Shown: one piece after another, positions 45,549 through 53,560 of the stretch
Layout of the letters: the number at the start of each line of letters is the position of its first letter
Numbering within the stretch: the stretch's first letter is position 1
From: Comamonadaceae bacterium OS-1
GTDB taxonomy: Bacteria; Pseudomonadota; Gammaproteobacteria; Burkholderiales; Burkholderiaceae_C
Assembly: GCA_027923965.1 (NCBI GenBank)
Contig: AP026969.1
Span: 1,860,001-1,924,000 of the forward strand
Reading direction: 5' to 3'
DNA length: 64,000 bases
The notes under the pieces: generated by a model
Databases searched by the model: none
Seen by the model: the letters and a program-made list of their open reading frames with translations, nothing else
What the model was told of the DNA's origin: nothing
Program-made: the position numbers and the translations under genes

Positions 45549-46466
45549 ATGGCACGCATCAATTTCGACTTACAGCAACTGCAGGCCTTTGTGGCCGTGG
45601 CCGAGCGCGGCAGCTTTCGCGCGGCGGCCGACCAGATCCACCTGTCGCCCCCGGCGCTGAGCCGCCGCATCGACAAGCTGGAGACCATCCTGGGCCACCG
45701 CCTGTTCAACCGCACCACCCGCGAGGTGGAGCTGACCAGCCTGGGCCGGGTGTTCCTGGAGCGCGCCCGCTCGGCGCTGGACGACCTGGAGTCGGCCCTG
45801 CTGGGCATCACCGACCTGGCCCCCAGCCGGGGCGGGCGGGTCACGGTGGCCTGTGTGCCGTCGGCAGCGCTGTACTTTTTGCCGGTGGCGCTGCGCAGCT
45901 TTCTGGAGCAGTACCCGGCCATCCGCATCCGCGTGGTGGACGAAAGCGTGAACCAGATGCTGTCGAGCGTGATCTCGGGCGAGGCCGACTTTGGCATCGG
46001 CTTCATGAGCACCCAGGTGCCCGAGGTGGCGTTCGAACCCATCCACGACGACCCGTTTGTGCTGGCCATGCCGCGCCGCCACGCGCTGGCCGAGCGCAAG
46101 ACCATCCGCTGGGCCGAGCTGGGTGCAGAGCGCTTGATTTCGGTGGCCCGCAGCAGCGGCAACCGCCAGTTGCAGGACGACGCACTGGCCAAGGCCGGGG
46201 TGAACCCCAGCTTTGCGTTTGAAGTGAGCCACGTCGCCACTCTGCTGGGCATGGTCGAAGCCGGCCTGGGCCTGGCCGCCGTGCCCCGCATGGCCTTGCC
46301 GCGCCAGCACGCCACCCTGGTCGGCGTGGCCCTGCGCGACCCACCCATCGTGCGCAAGCTGGGCCTGCTGACCCGGCACGGGGCCAGCCTGCGGCCTGCG
46401 GCAGAGGCGTTTCACCAGCACCTGCGGGAAGCGCTGAAAAGCCCGAAGCCGTTGGATTTGCTATGA
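45549..46466 (+). CDS. LysR family transcriptional regulator
   Basis: 305 residues. The N-terminal winged HTH (FDLQQLQAFVAVAERGSFRAAADQIHLSPPALSRRIDKLE) and effector domain (GRVTVACVPSAALYFLP, VSHVATLLGMVEAGLGLAAVPRMALP) are intact. It lies 81 bp from the divergent hydratase gene, the normal place for the regulator of a catabolic operon. Its final codons (EALKSPKPLDLL) and the following GCTA repeat recur at 48822. Confidence 0.93.
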   Translation: MARINFDLQQLQAFVAVAERGSFRAAADQIHLSPPALSRRIDKLETILGHRLFNRTTREVELTSLGRVFLERARSALDDLESALLGITDLAPSRGGRVTVACVPSAALYFLPVALRSFLEQYPAIRIRVVDESVNQMLSSVISGEADFGIGFMSTQVPEVAFEPIHDDPFVLAMPRRHALAERKTIRWAELGAERLISVARSSGNRQLQDDALAKAGVNPSFAFEVSHVATLLGMVEAGLGLAAVPRMALPRQHATLVGVALRDPPIVRKLGLLTRHGASLRPAAEAFHQHLREALKSPKPLDLL

Positions 46467-46508
46467 AATAAGTAGCTTCTCGTGCTTTTGGATTAAGCGG
46501 TAGAGGTC
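46431..46508 (+). repeat. LysR 3'-end segment plus GCTA repeat copy 10 (left bracket)
   Basis: 46431-46476 matches 48822-48867 at about 42 of 46 positions (GCGCTGAAAAGCCCGAAGCC here, GCGCTGAAAAGCCCGAATCC there). A GCTA repeat follows in both places (46460-46508 here). The two copies are direct repeats bracketing the propeller lipoprotein gene. Confidence 0.85.
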
Positions 46509-46621
46509 GATTCAATGCCCATTCATCGCAGGCCTCCGCAGATTGGACTACATTTGGTTTAATTTGGTTACATTTGTCGGGTTGCCGCGTGGCATCGGGT
46601 CCAATTTATTGGGGGTACTTC

Positions 46622-48742
46622 ATGCAATTCCGGTGTGTGCAGCAATGGCTGCGGGGTCTTACAGGTGGTTTGGGGCTTGGCATGGTGCTGCTTTTGAGCG
46701 CCTGCTTGGGCGGTGGCGATGGTGCCGTGGTGGCCCCTGCCACCCCCAGCTACAGCATCAGTGCCACGGTGTCCGGCCTGGTGGCGGGGGCTTCGGTCAG
46801 CTTGCAGAACAATGGCCGCGACACGGCTACGCGCGCGTTGGACGGCAGCTTTAGCTTTGCCACCCCGGTGGCCGCCAACGGCAGCTATTCGGTCACGGTC
46901 AGTGCCCAACCCAGCGGCCAGACCTGCACGGTCGCCAACGGCGCGGGCTCCGGGGTGTCGGCCAACGTGGCGAATGTGCAGATCACCTGCTCGGCCACCA
47001 TCTACAACATCGGCGGCACGGTCTCTGGCCTGGTATCGGGCACCTCGCTGACTTTGCAGAACAACGCTGCCGACGCACTCACGCGCACGGCGGACGGCAA
47101 CTTCAGCTTTGCCACGCCTGTGGCTGCCGGTGGCAGCTATGCCGTCACCGTGGGTAGCCAGCCTGCGGGCCAGACCTGCACGGTGTCCAACGGCACAGGT
47201 TCCGGGGTCTCGGCCAACGTGCTCACGGTGCAAATCACCTGCTCGGCCACCACCTACACCATTGGCGGCACGGTCAGCGGTCTGGCACCGAGCACGTCGA
47301 TCACCTTGCAGAACAACGCAGCCGATGCCACCACGCGTAACGCCAACGGCAGCTTCGGCTTTGCCACGCCAGTCGCCACCGGCGGCAGCTATGCCGTCAC
47401 CGTGGGCACCCAGCCTGCGGGGCAGGTCTGCACCGTTAGCAACGGCTCGGGTTCCGGGTTGGCGGCGAATGTGGTCAACGTCCAGATCACCTGCTCGGCG
47501 GCCAGCTACACCATTGGCGGCACGGTTTCCGGCCTGGCATCGGGTGTCTCGGTGACCTTGGAGAACAACGCCGCCGACCCCACTACGCGCAACGCAGATG
47601 GCAGCTTCAGCTTTGCCACGCCGGTGGTGGCCAACGGCAGCTATGCGGTCACGGTTAGCACCCAACCCTTGGGCTAGACCTGCACGGTGAGCAACGGCAC
47701 GGGCGCGGGGCTGGCGGCGAATGTGGGTACCGTGGCGGTGGCCTGCGTCGACCGGGCCCGCGTGGCCTATGTGACCAACACCAGTGGCAACTCGGTGTCG
47801 CAGTACAGCATGGGTGCGGGCGGCGGGCTTGCGGCGCTGAGCCCCGCTACGGTGGTCACGGGCACATATCCTTTTTCTGTGACCGTGGGGCCCTCCGGGC
47901 GCTATGCCTACGTGGCCAACCTCAACAGCAACAACGTGTCGCAGTACAGCGTAGCCGCTAACGGCACGCTCTCGGCGCTGAGCCCGGCGCTGGTGCCAAC
48001 GGGCTCCGGCCCTGCGGCGGTCACCGTCGACCCCTCTGGGCGCTATGCCTACGTGTTGAACAACTTTGCCGGGACCGTGTCCCAGTTCAGCATTGGCCCA
48101 GGCGGTGGGCTCACGTCACTCAGCCCGGCGACCGTGCCCGCGGGAGCTTTCCCGTTTGCGATCAGCATCGACCCCACCGGGCGCTATGCCTATGTGGCCA
48201 ACAACGGTAGCAACACGGTGTCGCAGTACAGCATAGGCAGTGGCGGCACGCTCACGGCGTTGACCCCGGCCACGGTGGCAACGGGCAGTAGCCCCTATGT
48301 CGTCACCGTCGACCCCACCGGGCGCTATGCCTATGTGGCGAACAACGGTAACGACACGGTTTCGCAGTACAGCATCGGCACGGGCGGCACGCTCAACCCG
48401 CTCAGCCCGGCCGTGGTGGCGGCGGGAGGTGCCCCCCAATCGGTCACCGTGGACCCCACAGGGCGCTATGCCTACGTGACCAACAACTTTGACGACACGG
48501 TGTCGCAGTACAGCATAGGCACCGGCGGCGCGCTCACGCCGCTGGCTGCGGTGGCGACGGGGCCTGGCCCCACCTCCATCACCTTCGACCCCCAAGGGCT
48601 GTATGTCTATGTGGTGAACAGCGGTGACAACACGGTGTCGCAGTACAGCTTAGGCACGGGTGGCGTGCTCACGGCGCTGACCCCGGCCTCGGTGCTGGCC
48701 GGCAATGGCCCCCAATCGGTGACCACCACGTACGCTCCTTAG
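46622..48742 (+). pseudogene. Repeat/beta-propeller lipoprotein interrupted by one nonsense codon
   Basis: From ATG 46622 a lipoprotein signal (LGMVLLLSAC, Cys followed by LGGGD) leads into four 84-residue repeats and then seven YVTN-type beta-propeller repeats (GRYAYVANN...NTVSQYSIG), as in the lactonase-like propeller family. The frame is continuous from 46622 to 48742 except for TAG at 47675-47677, codon 352. The equivalent position in the other repeats is CAG in PAGQTCTVSNG, so a single C-to-T change explains the stop. Without readthrough it yields a truncated repeat protein, and the propeller part lacks a signal. It is probably a surface protein gene recently inactivated. It could be a sequencing error. 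Confidence 0.82.
46751..47758 (+). repeat. Four tandem 252-bp repeats (84 residues each)
   Basis: Repeat units begin at 46751, 47003, 47255 and 47507, an exact 252-bp period. Each encodes Y(T/N/S)I(G/S)GTVSGL near the start, SFSFATPV, GSYAVTV, QPAGQTCTVSNG and VQITCSA. Units 2-4 are close copies and unit 1 is more diverged. Confidence 0.92.
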
Positions 48743-48767
48743 ATAGACATCCCGCGCCCGGCGCGGC

Positions 48768-48805
48768 AGCCCCCACGGCCCGATCTGCGGCGTGGGGGCT
48801 TTTTT
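48768..48805 (+). terminator. Rho-independent terminator after the propeller gene
   Basis: AGCCCCCACG / CGTGGGGGCT stem with a 13-base loop, followed by a run of Ts, 26 bases after the stop codon. Confidence 0.85.
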
Positions 48806-48821
48806 ACGCCCGTGGGGACAC

Positions 48822-48900
48822 GCGCTGAAAAGCCCGAATCCGTTGGATGTGCTATGAAGAAAGTAGCGCATCACGCTCATGGAATAAGCGCTAGAGGCCA
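48822..48900 (+). repeat. Copy of LysR 3'-end segment plus GCTA repeat copy 11 (right bracket)
   Basis: Here the LysR-tail sequence has no gene in front of it; it follows the terminator directly. The GCTA repeat part (48851-48900) reads GCTATGAAGAAAGTAGCGCA, TCACGCTCATGG, AATAAGCGCTAGAGGCCA. Confidence 0.85.
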
Positions 48901-48913
48901 ATTGGGTGCTGAA

Positions 48914-50926
48914 TTAAGCCTCTTCCACCCCCTGGCCCACCCGCATCTGCGCCCGCTGGGCCACCTGGCTCCACTTGGCGATTTCGCTGCTGACCAGCTG
49001 CTGTAGCTGGGCCGGGGTGCTGGTTTGCACGCGGGCACCGTCGGCGGCCATGCGGGCGACCAGGTCAGGGTCTTGCAATACGGTGTTCAGGGTGGTGTTC
49101 AGCGCGTCCACCACCGCGGGCGGCGTGCCTGCCGGGGCAAACAGGGCGTACCACTGCGTCAGTTCCACCCCGGGCACGCCTTGCTCGGCCAGGGTGGGCA
49201 CGTCGGGCAGGCCGGGCAGGCGCTCGGGTCCGGCGACCGCCAGGGCGCGCAGCTTGCCGCTGTGCAGGTAGGGCTGGGCGGTGAACAGGCTGGGGAACAT
49301 CAACTGGGTGCTGCCGCGCACCGTGTCGGCAATCGCCGGGGCGGCCCCGGGGTAGGTGTGGCCGCGCAGGGCGGTGCCCGCGTTCAGGTTGAACAGCTCG
49401 GCGGCGAAATGCGGGGCGGTGCCGGTGCCTGCGCTGGCGTAGCTAAATGGCTGGCTGCGGGCCTGGGCGATCAGGTCGGGCACGTCGCGCACCGGCAACT
49501 CGGCATTCACCACCAGCAGGGTGGGCGAGTAGCCGATCAGCCCTACCGGGCAGAAGCCGCCCAGCGGGTCGTAACGCAGGCCTTCCAGTGCGGGGTGGAT
49601 GCCGTGGGTGGCGATGTAGCCAAACAGCAGGGTCTGGCCGTTGGGCGCGGCGGATGCCACGTATTCGCAGGCCACGCTGCCGTGGGCTCCGGCGCGGTTG
49701 TCGATGTGCACGCTCTGGCCCAGCAGGGGCGATAGCTTGCGGGCCAGCGCCCGGGCGATGGTGTCGTTGCCGCCGCCTGCGCTGGTGGGCACGATGATGC
49801 GGATGCTGGTGTCGGGTGCGGCCTGGGGGGCCTGGGCCGTGGTGTCTTGCGGGAACACATAGCTGGGCAGTTGCAACTGGCCCTGCAAAATCTTGCGGGC
49901 GGTGCGTACCAGGGCGGCGCGTTCCACCTGGGCCGATTCGCCCACGCCCACCACTTCCACCTCGATGTCGATCTGCCCCGCCGGGTGCAGCACCACCAGC
50001 GCTCGCTTACCCGCCGGTGTACTGGCACCGCTGGCCACGGTGCCGGGCAGGGCGAAGGCGGTGGCCACGCCGATCGCGCCGGTGACGGCATGCGAGGCAT
50101 GGCAGCGGCGCGGCGTGAAATAGCGCGAGGTAATGCTGTTGGCATCATCCCCGGCGCTGATCAGCACCGGCTTGGGCACCACGCTGTCGGACACATCGCC
50201 CAGGCCCATGCGCGCGCCCGCCACCCGGCGCATGGCCTCGATGCGCTCCAGCAAGGCGGTGTTGGCATCCAGCTGGGTCGGGCGCTCGCGGCCCGTGAGG
50301 CCCAGGTCGGCGGCGCGCAGCACCATCAGCGGCATGGCGGCATCGATGCAGGTGACCTCGATACCGTCGATCACGTCGATGCGCTGGCCGGTGGGGAACA
50401 AATGGCCGGTCACCGCGCCCCAGGCATCCAGAAAGTTCAGCAATATAGGCGCGGCCGTACCCGCCACGCCGTCGATGCGGGCATCGCCCTCGTAGGTGAC
50501 CACACCGCCCGGGGTGCACACGGTCACGTCAATGCAGGCACTGGTATTGACGTTGTAGACGCGGGCGGTGGTGTGGCCGTCTTGCGCGGCAATCAGGCCC
50601 TGCTCGATGGCGAACGGCACCACGCCGGCCAGCATGTTGCCGCAGTTGGGCCGGGTGTCCACCGACTGGTGGCCCACGCCCACCTGGGCGAACAGATAGT
50701 CCACATCGCAGCCCGGCTGCTGCGAGCGCGAGACGATGGCGACCTTGCTGTTCAGCGTGCTACCGCCGCCCAGGCCGTCGAGCTGCAGCGGATCGGACGC
50801 GCCAATGGCCCCGATCAGCGCCTGGTCGCGCGCCTCGGTGCCCTCGGGCAGCCATTCGCGCAGAAAGAACGGGCCGCGGGAGGTGCCAGAGCGCATCAGC
50901 ACGCAGGGGATGTTGCGGTTGACCAT
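48914..50926 (-). CDS. PrpF family isomerase fused to a Bug/TctC solute-binding domain
   Basis: 670 residues in one frame from ATG 50926. Residues 1-360 are a PrpF-type isomerase (PCVLMRSGTSRGPFFL, LDGLGGGSTLNSKVAIV, DTRPNCGNML with Cys95, RYFTPRRCHASHAVTGAIG). PrpF relatives isomerise aconitates or oxalomesaconate. After a Thr/Gln/Ala/Pro linker (361-372), residues 373-670 form a whole Bug/TctC binding protein (IRIIVPTSAGGGNDTIARALA, GTAPHFAAELF, VPTLAEQGVPGVELTQWYALFAP). It lacks a signal peptide, so a normally periplasmic domain would be cytoplasmic. It follows a normal Bug gene by five bases; the two Bug domains are clearly related. Confidence 0.88.
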   Translation of the reverse strand: MVNRNIPCVLMRSGTSRGPFFLREWLPEGTEARDQALIGAIGASDPLQLDGLGGGSTLNSKVAIVSRSQQPGCDVDYLFAQVGVGHQSVDTRPNCGNMLAGVVPFAIEQGLIAAQDGHTTARVYNVNTSACIDVTVCTPGGVVTYEGDARIDGVAGTAAPILLNFLDAWGAVTGHLFPTGQRIDVIDGIEVTCIDAAMPLMVLRAADLGLTGRERPTQLDANTALLERIEAMRRVAGARMGLGDVSDSVVPKPVLISAGDDANSITSRYFTPRRCHASHAVTGAIGVATAFALPGTVASGASTPAGKRALVVLHPAGQIDIEVEVVGVGESAQVERAALVRTARKILQGQLQLPSYVFPQDTTAQAPQAAPDTSIRIIVPTSAGGGNDTIARALARKLSPLLGQSVHIDNRAGAHGSVACEYVASAAPNGQTLLFGYIATHGIHPALEGLRYDPLGGFCPVGLIGYSPTLLVVNAELPVRDVPDLIAQARSQPFSYASAGTGTAPHFAAELFNLNAGTALRGHTYPGAAPAIADTVRGSTQLMFPSLFTAQPYLHSGKLRALAVAGPERLPGLPDVPTLAEQGVPGVELTQWYALFAPAGTPPAVVDALNTTLNTVLQDPDLVARMAADGARVQTSTPAQLQQLVSSEIAKWSQVAQRAQMRVGQGVEEA

Positions 50927-50931
50927 GGGGA

Positions 50932-51882
50932 TCAGTCGGCTTGCAGTTTGGCTTGCTGGACCACGCGCTTCCAGCGGGCCAGGTCGGACTTCACCAGCTC
51001 GGCCAGTTGCTCGGGCGTGCTGGCCTCCACGTCGGCCCCGTGGCCTTCGATGCGGGCGATGGTTTCCTTGTCGGCCAGCACCTGGTTCAGGGCGGCGTTG
51101 AGTTTGGCGACCACGTCCTTGGGGGTTTTGGCGGGGGCGAAGAAGGCATACCACTGGTCGACCTCCACGCCCTCGATGCCCAGCTCCTTGAGCGTGGGCA
51201 CGTTGGGCAGCAGGGGCGAGCGCTTGGCACCGGCAATCGCCAGGGCCTTGAGCTTGTCGGCCTTGACGTAGGGCAGGGCGGTGAACAGGCTGGGGAACAT
51301 GACCTGGGTTTGCCCGCCGATGGTGTCGGTGATGCCGGGGGCTGCGCCTTTGTAGGGTACGTGCAGCGGGTTGGTCTGGGTGGCCAGCTTGAACAGTTCG
51401 GCGGCAAAGTGCGGAGCCGTGCCGTTGCCTGCCGAGGCGATGCTGAACTTGTCGGGCGTGGCCTTCATCAGGGCCACCAGTTCCTTCACGTCCTTGGCCT
51501 TGACGCTGGGGTTCATCACCATCAGCGTGGGGGAATAGCCCACGCGGCCTACCGGCTCGAAGCTGGTGATGGGGTCGTAGCGCAGCTTTTGCAGCGCCGG
51601 GTTCATGGCGTGGGTGGCCACGTAGCCAAACATGAGCGTGTTGCCATCGGCCGCGGCGCGGGCTACCAGCTCGGCGGCAATGGCCCCGTTGGCCCCGGCC
51701 TTGTTGTCGATGATGACCGTCTGGTTCAGCACCAGGGCCAGCTTTTGCCCGATGGTGCGGGCCATGGCATCGTTGCCGCCACCGGCGGCGGTGGGCACCA
51801 CGATGGTCAGCGGTTTGTCGTTGGCGGCGAAGGCAAGGCTGCTGGTCAGCAACAGCAAGGCGGCGGTGAGGTGTGTGAACAA
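50932..51882 (-). CDS. Bug/TctC family solute-binding protein
   Basis: 316 residues with a signal peptide (FTHLTAALLLLTSSLAFA). Family blocks are LTIVVPTAAGGGNDAMARTIGQKL, IIDNKAGANGAIAAELVA, SIASAGNGTAPHFAAEL, GQTQVMFPSLFTALPYVKADKLKALAI and FAPAKTPKDVV. TTG start at 51882 supported by AGGAG seven bases upstream. Bug proteins capture carboxylates for TctAB transporters; no TctA or TctB is in the window. A pair of palindromic operators lies upstream. Confidence 0.93.
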   Translation of the reverse strand: MFTHLTAALLLLTSSLAFAANDKPLTIVVPTAAGGGNDAMARTIGQKLALVLNQTVIIDNKAGANGAIAAELVARAAADGNTLMFGYVATHAMNPALQKLRYDPITSFEPVGRVGYSPTLMVMNPSVKAKDVKELVALMKATPDKFSIASAGNGTAPHFAAELFKLATQTNPLHVPYKGAAPGITDTIGGQTQVMFPSLFTALPYVKADKLKALAIAGAKRSPLLPNVPTLKELGIEGVEVDQWYAFFAPAKTPKDVVAKLNAALNQVLADKETIARIEGHGADVEASTPEQLAELVKSDLARWKRVVQQAKLQAD

Positions 51883-51938
51883 GCGTGTCTCCTAGGGTTT
51901 AGGGGTGTGGCAGGGGCCACTGGCACGATTGTTGTTGC

Positions 51939-51991
51939 TGCACGCCGTGCAGTAAATTGCACTTTTTTAATCTATTGGTGCACGGCGTGCA
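51939..51991. promoter_or_regulatory. Pair of 13-bp palindromic operator candidates
   Basis: TGCACGCCGTGCA at 51939-51951 and its exact reverse complement TGCACGGCGTGCA at 51979-51991. The centres are 40 bp apart, about four helical turns. They lie 57-109 bp upstream of the Bug start at 51882, on its promoter side. The A+T-rich spacer includes another TTGCAC half-site. Confidence 0.65.
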
Positions 51992-52022
51992 TTGGTCTCA
52001 CAGCGGGCAGTTGGCCAGCGGG

Positions 52023-52817
52023 TTACGCCAGATAGCGCGGTGCCGGTTGGTTCAGCGACAGGTGGGGCCCCAGCTTGGCGCGGGCAGCACCCAGGGCGGC
52101 CCAGTCGGCGGCATCGGGCAGGGACGGGATGGTGATCAGCTCGTGCCGGTCCAAGCCGACCAGGGCGGCATCCACCATCGCACCCGCTTCCATCACCATC
52201 CCGGCGGGGAAGTGCGCCAAGTCCATCCCGGCGCGCTCCCAGATTTCGGTGCGCGTGGCACCCGGCAGCACGGCCTGCACCTGCACGCCGTGAGGGCTGG
52301 TTTCGGCGTGCAGGCTTTGCGTGAGGCTGAGCACATAGGCTTTGCTGGCGCTGTAGCTGGCGTTGAAGGTCTCGGGGGCCAGGGCCACCACCGAGGCAAT
52401 GTTGATCAAGGTGCCTTTGCCGCGCGGCACAAAGCGGGCCAGCGCCGCCGCCGCCAGCCGGGTCAGGGTGACCACGTTGAGCTGCACCATGGTGTCCACG
52501 CGGTCGATGTCCGATTCGGCCAGGGTGCCGTTGCTGGCGACACCCGCGTTGTTGAGCAGCAAGGTGATGCTGTCGTCGCTGCGCAGGCGCTGCTCGATGC
52601 GGGCCACGTCGGCCTTGGCGGTCAGGTCGGCGGGCAGCACTTCGACCTGCACGCCGTGGGCGCTGCGCAGCCGGGTGGCCAGGGCTTCGAGCCGGGCCAG
52701 GTCGCGGGCGACCAGCAGCAGGTGGTAGCCGCGCTGGGCCAGGCGGTCGGCGTAGACCGCGCCGATGCCGGTGGATGCGCCGGTGATGAGGGCGGTGCCG
52801 AGGGATGTGTGTGCCAT
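52023..52817 (-). CDS. Short-chain dehydrogenase/reductase
   Basis: 264 residues of the classical SDR family: cofactor motif TGASTGIG (TALITGASTGIGAVYADRLA), LLNNAGVA, catalytic Ser in LINIASVVALAP and YSASK (Tyr-x-x-x-Lys). Arg residues after the second strand (LLVARDLARLEAL) favour NADP. The substrate is unknown. It is divergent from a TetR gene with paired operators between them, so it is probably the TetR target. Confidence 0.92.
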   Translation of the reverse strand: MAHTSLGTALITGASTGIGAVYADRLAQRGYHLLLVARDLARLEALATRLRSAHGVQVEVLPADLTAKADVARIEQRLRSDDSITLLLNNAGVASNGTLAESDIDRVDTMVQLNVVTLTRLAAAALARFVPRGKGTLINIASVVALAPETFNASYSASKAYVLSLTQSLHAETSPHGVQVQAVLPGATRTEIWERAGMDLAHFPAGMVMEAGAMVDAALVGLDRHELITIPSLPDAADWAALGAARAKLGPHLSLNQPAPRYLA

Positions 52818-52843
52818 GGAGTGCTTTCAGAGAGTTAAGTTAT

Positions 52844-52882
52844 ATGACGATCGTCATGATTGAATTATATGTTGATCGTCAT
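52844..52882. promoter_or_regulatory. Paired TetR-type operators
   Basis: ATGACGATCGTCAT (52844-52857) is a perfect 14-bp palindrome. ATGTTGATCGTCAT (52869-52882) is a near copy 25 bp away, and both are preceded by TAT. They fill the divergent promoter region between the SDR and TetR genes. Confidence 0.75.
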
Positions 52883-52925
52883 TTAAAATGTCAAGCATGT
52901 CCCCTTATTTTTTGAAAGTACGCCC

Positions 52926-53495
52926 ATGAAAGTCACCCGCGAGCAAGCCACTGAGAACCGTGAACGCGTGCTGGGCGTGGCGGCGCAGCTGTTCCGCGAG
53001 CGGGGTTTTGACGGTGTGGGCCTGGCCGACATCATGAAAACCGCCGGGCTCACCCACGGCGGTTTTTACGGCCAGTTCAGTTCCAAGGATGATTTGCTGG
53101 CCCAGGCCAGCACCCGGGCCTTCGAGGGTGGCACGGCCTGGTGGAACCAGATGGCGGCGGATGCGCCTGACCAGCCGCTGCAGGCCATCAGTGCGGCCTA
53201 TTTGTCCACGGCCCACCGCGACCAGCCCGGCCAGGGCTGCTGGGTGGCGGCCTTGGGTTCTGAGGTGGCGCGCCAGTCGGCCCCGGTGCGTCGGGCGGTG
53301 ACCGAAGGCATCCAGGCCATGGCCGGCATGCTGGCGCAGTGGATGCCGGGCCGCTCCAAAGCCGCCCAACGCGAGAAGGCACTGGCCACCTATGCCGCCA
53401 TGGTGGGCGCGCTGGTGATGGCCCGGGCGGTGGACGATGCGGCGCTGTCGGAAGAGATTTTGCAGGCCGTGGCGCGTACCACGTCAAAAATCTAG
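52926..53495 (+). CDS. TetR family transcriptional regulator
   Basis: 189 residues. N-terminal HTH: ENRERVLGVAAQLFRERGFDGVGLADIMKTAGLTHGGFYGQFSSKDDLL. The C-terminal domain (GCWVAALGSEVARQSAPVRRAV) matches the TetR subfamily often paired with oxidoreductases. Divergent from the SDR gene. Confidence 0.93.
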   Translation: MKVTREQATENRERVLGVAAQLFRERGFDGVGLADIMKTAGLTHGGFYGQFSSKDDLLAQASTRAFEGGTAWWNQMAADAPDQPLQAISAAYLSTAHRDQPGQGCWVAALGSEVARQSAPVRRAVTEGIQAMAGMLAQWMPGRSKAAQREKALATYAAMVGALVMARAVDDAALSEEILQAVARTTSKI

Positions 53496-53498
53496 CCT

Positions 53499-53547
53499 GC
53501 TATATAAAGAAGAGCTACTCGTGCTACTGCGATCAGCACGGGTGGCC
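53499..53547 (+). repeat. GCTA dispersed repeat, copy 12
   Basis: GCTATATAAAGAAGAGCTAC, TCGTGCTACTGCGATCAGCAC, GGGTGGCC then TTTTTAT. Located between the convergent TetR and GntR genes; the GTGCT/AGCAC hairpin with T-run may help terminate TetR transcription. Confidence 0.7.
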
Positions 53548-53560
53548 TTTTTATACCTCA

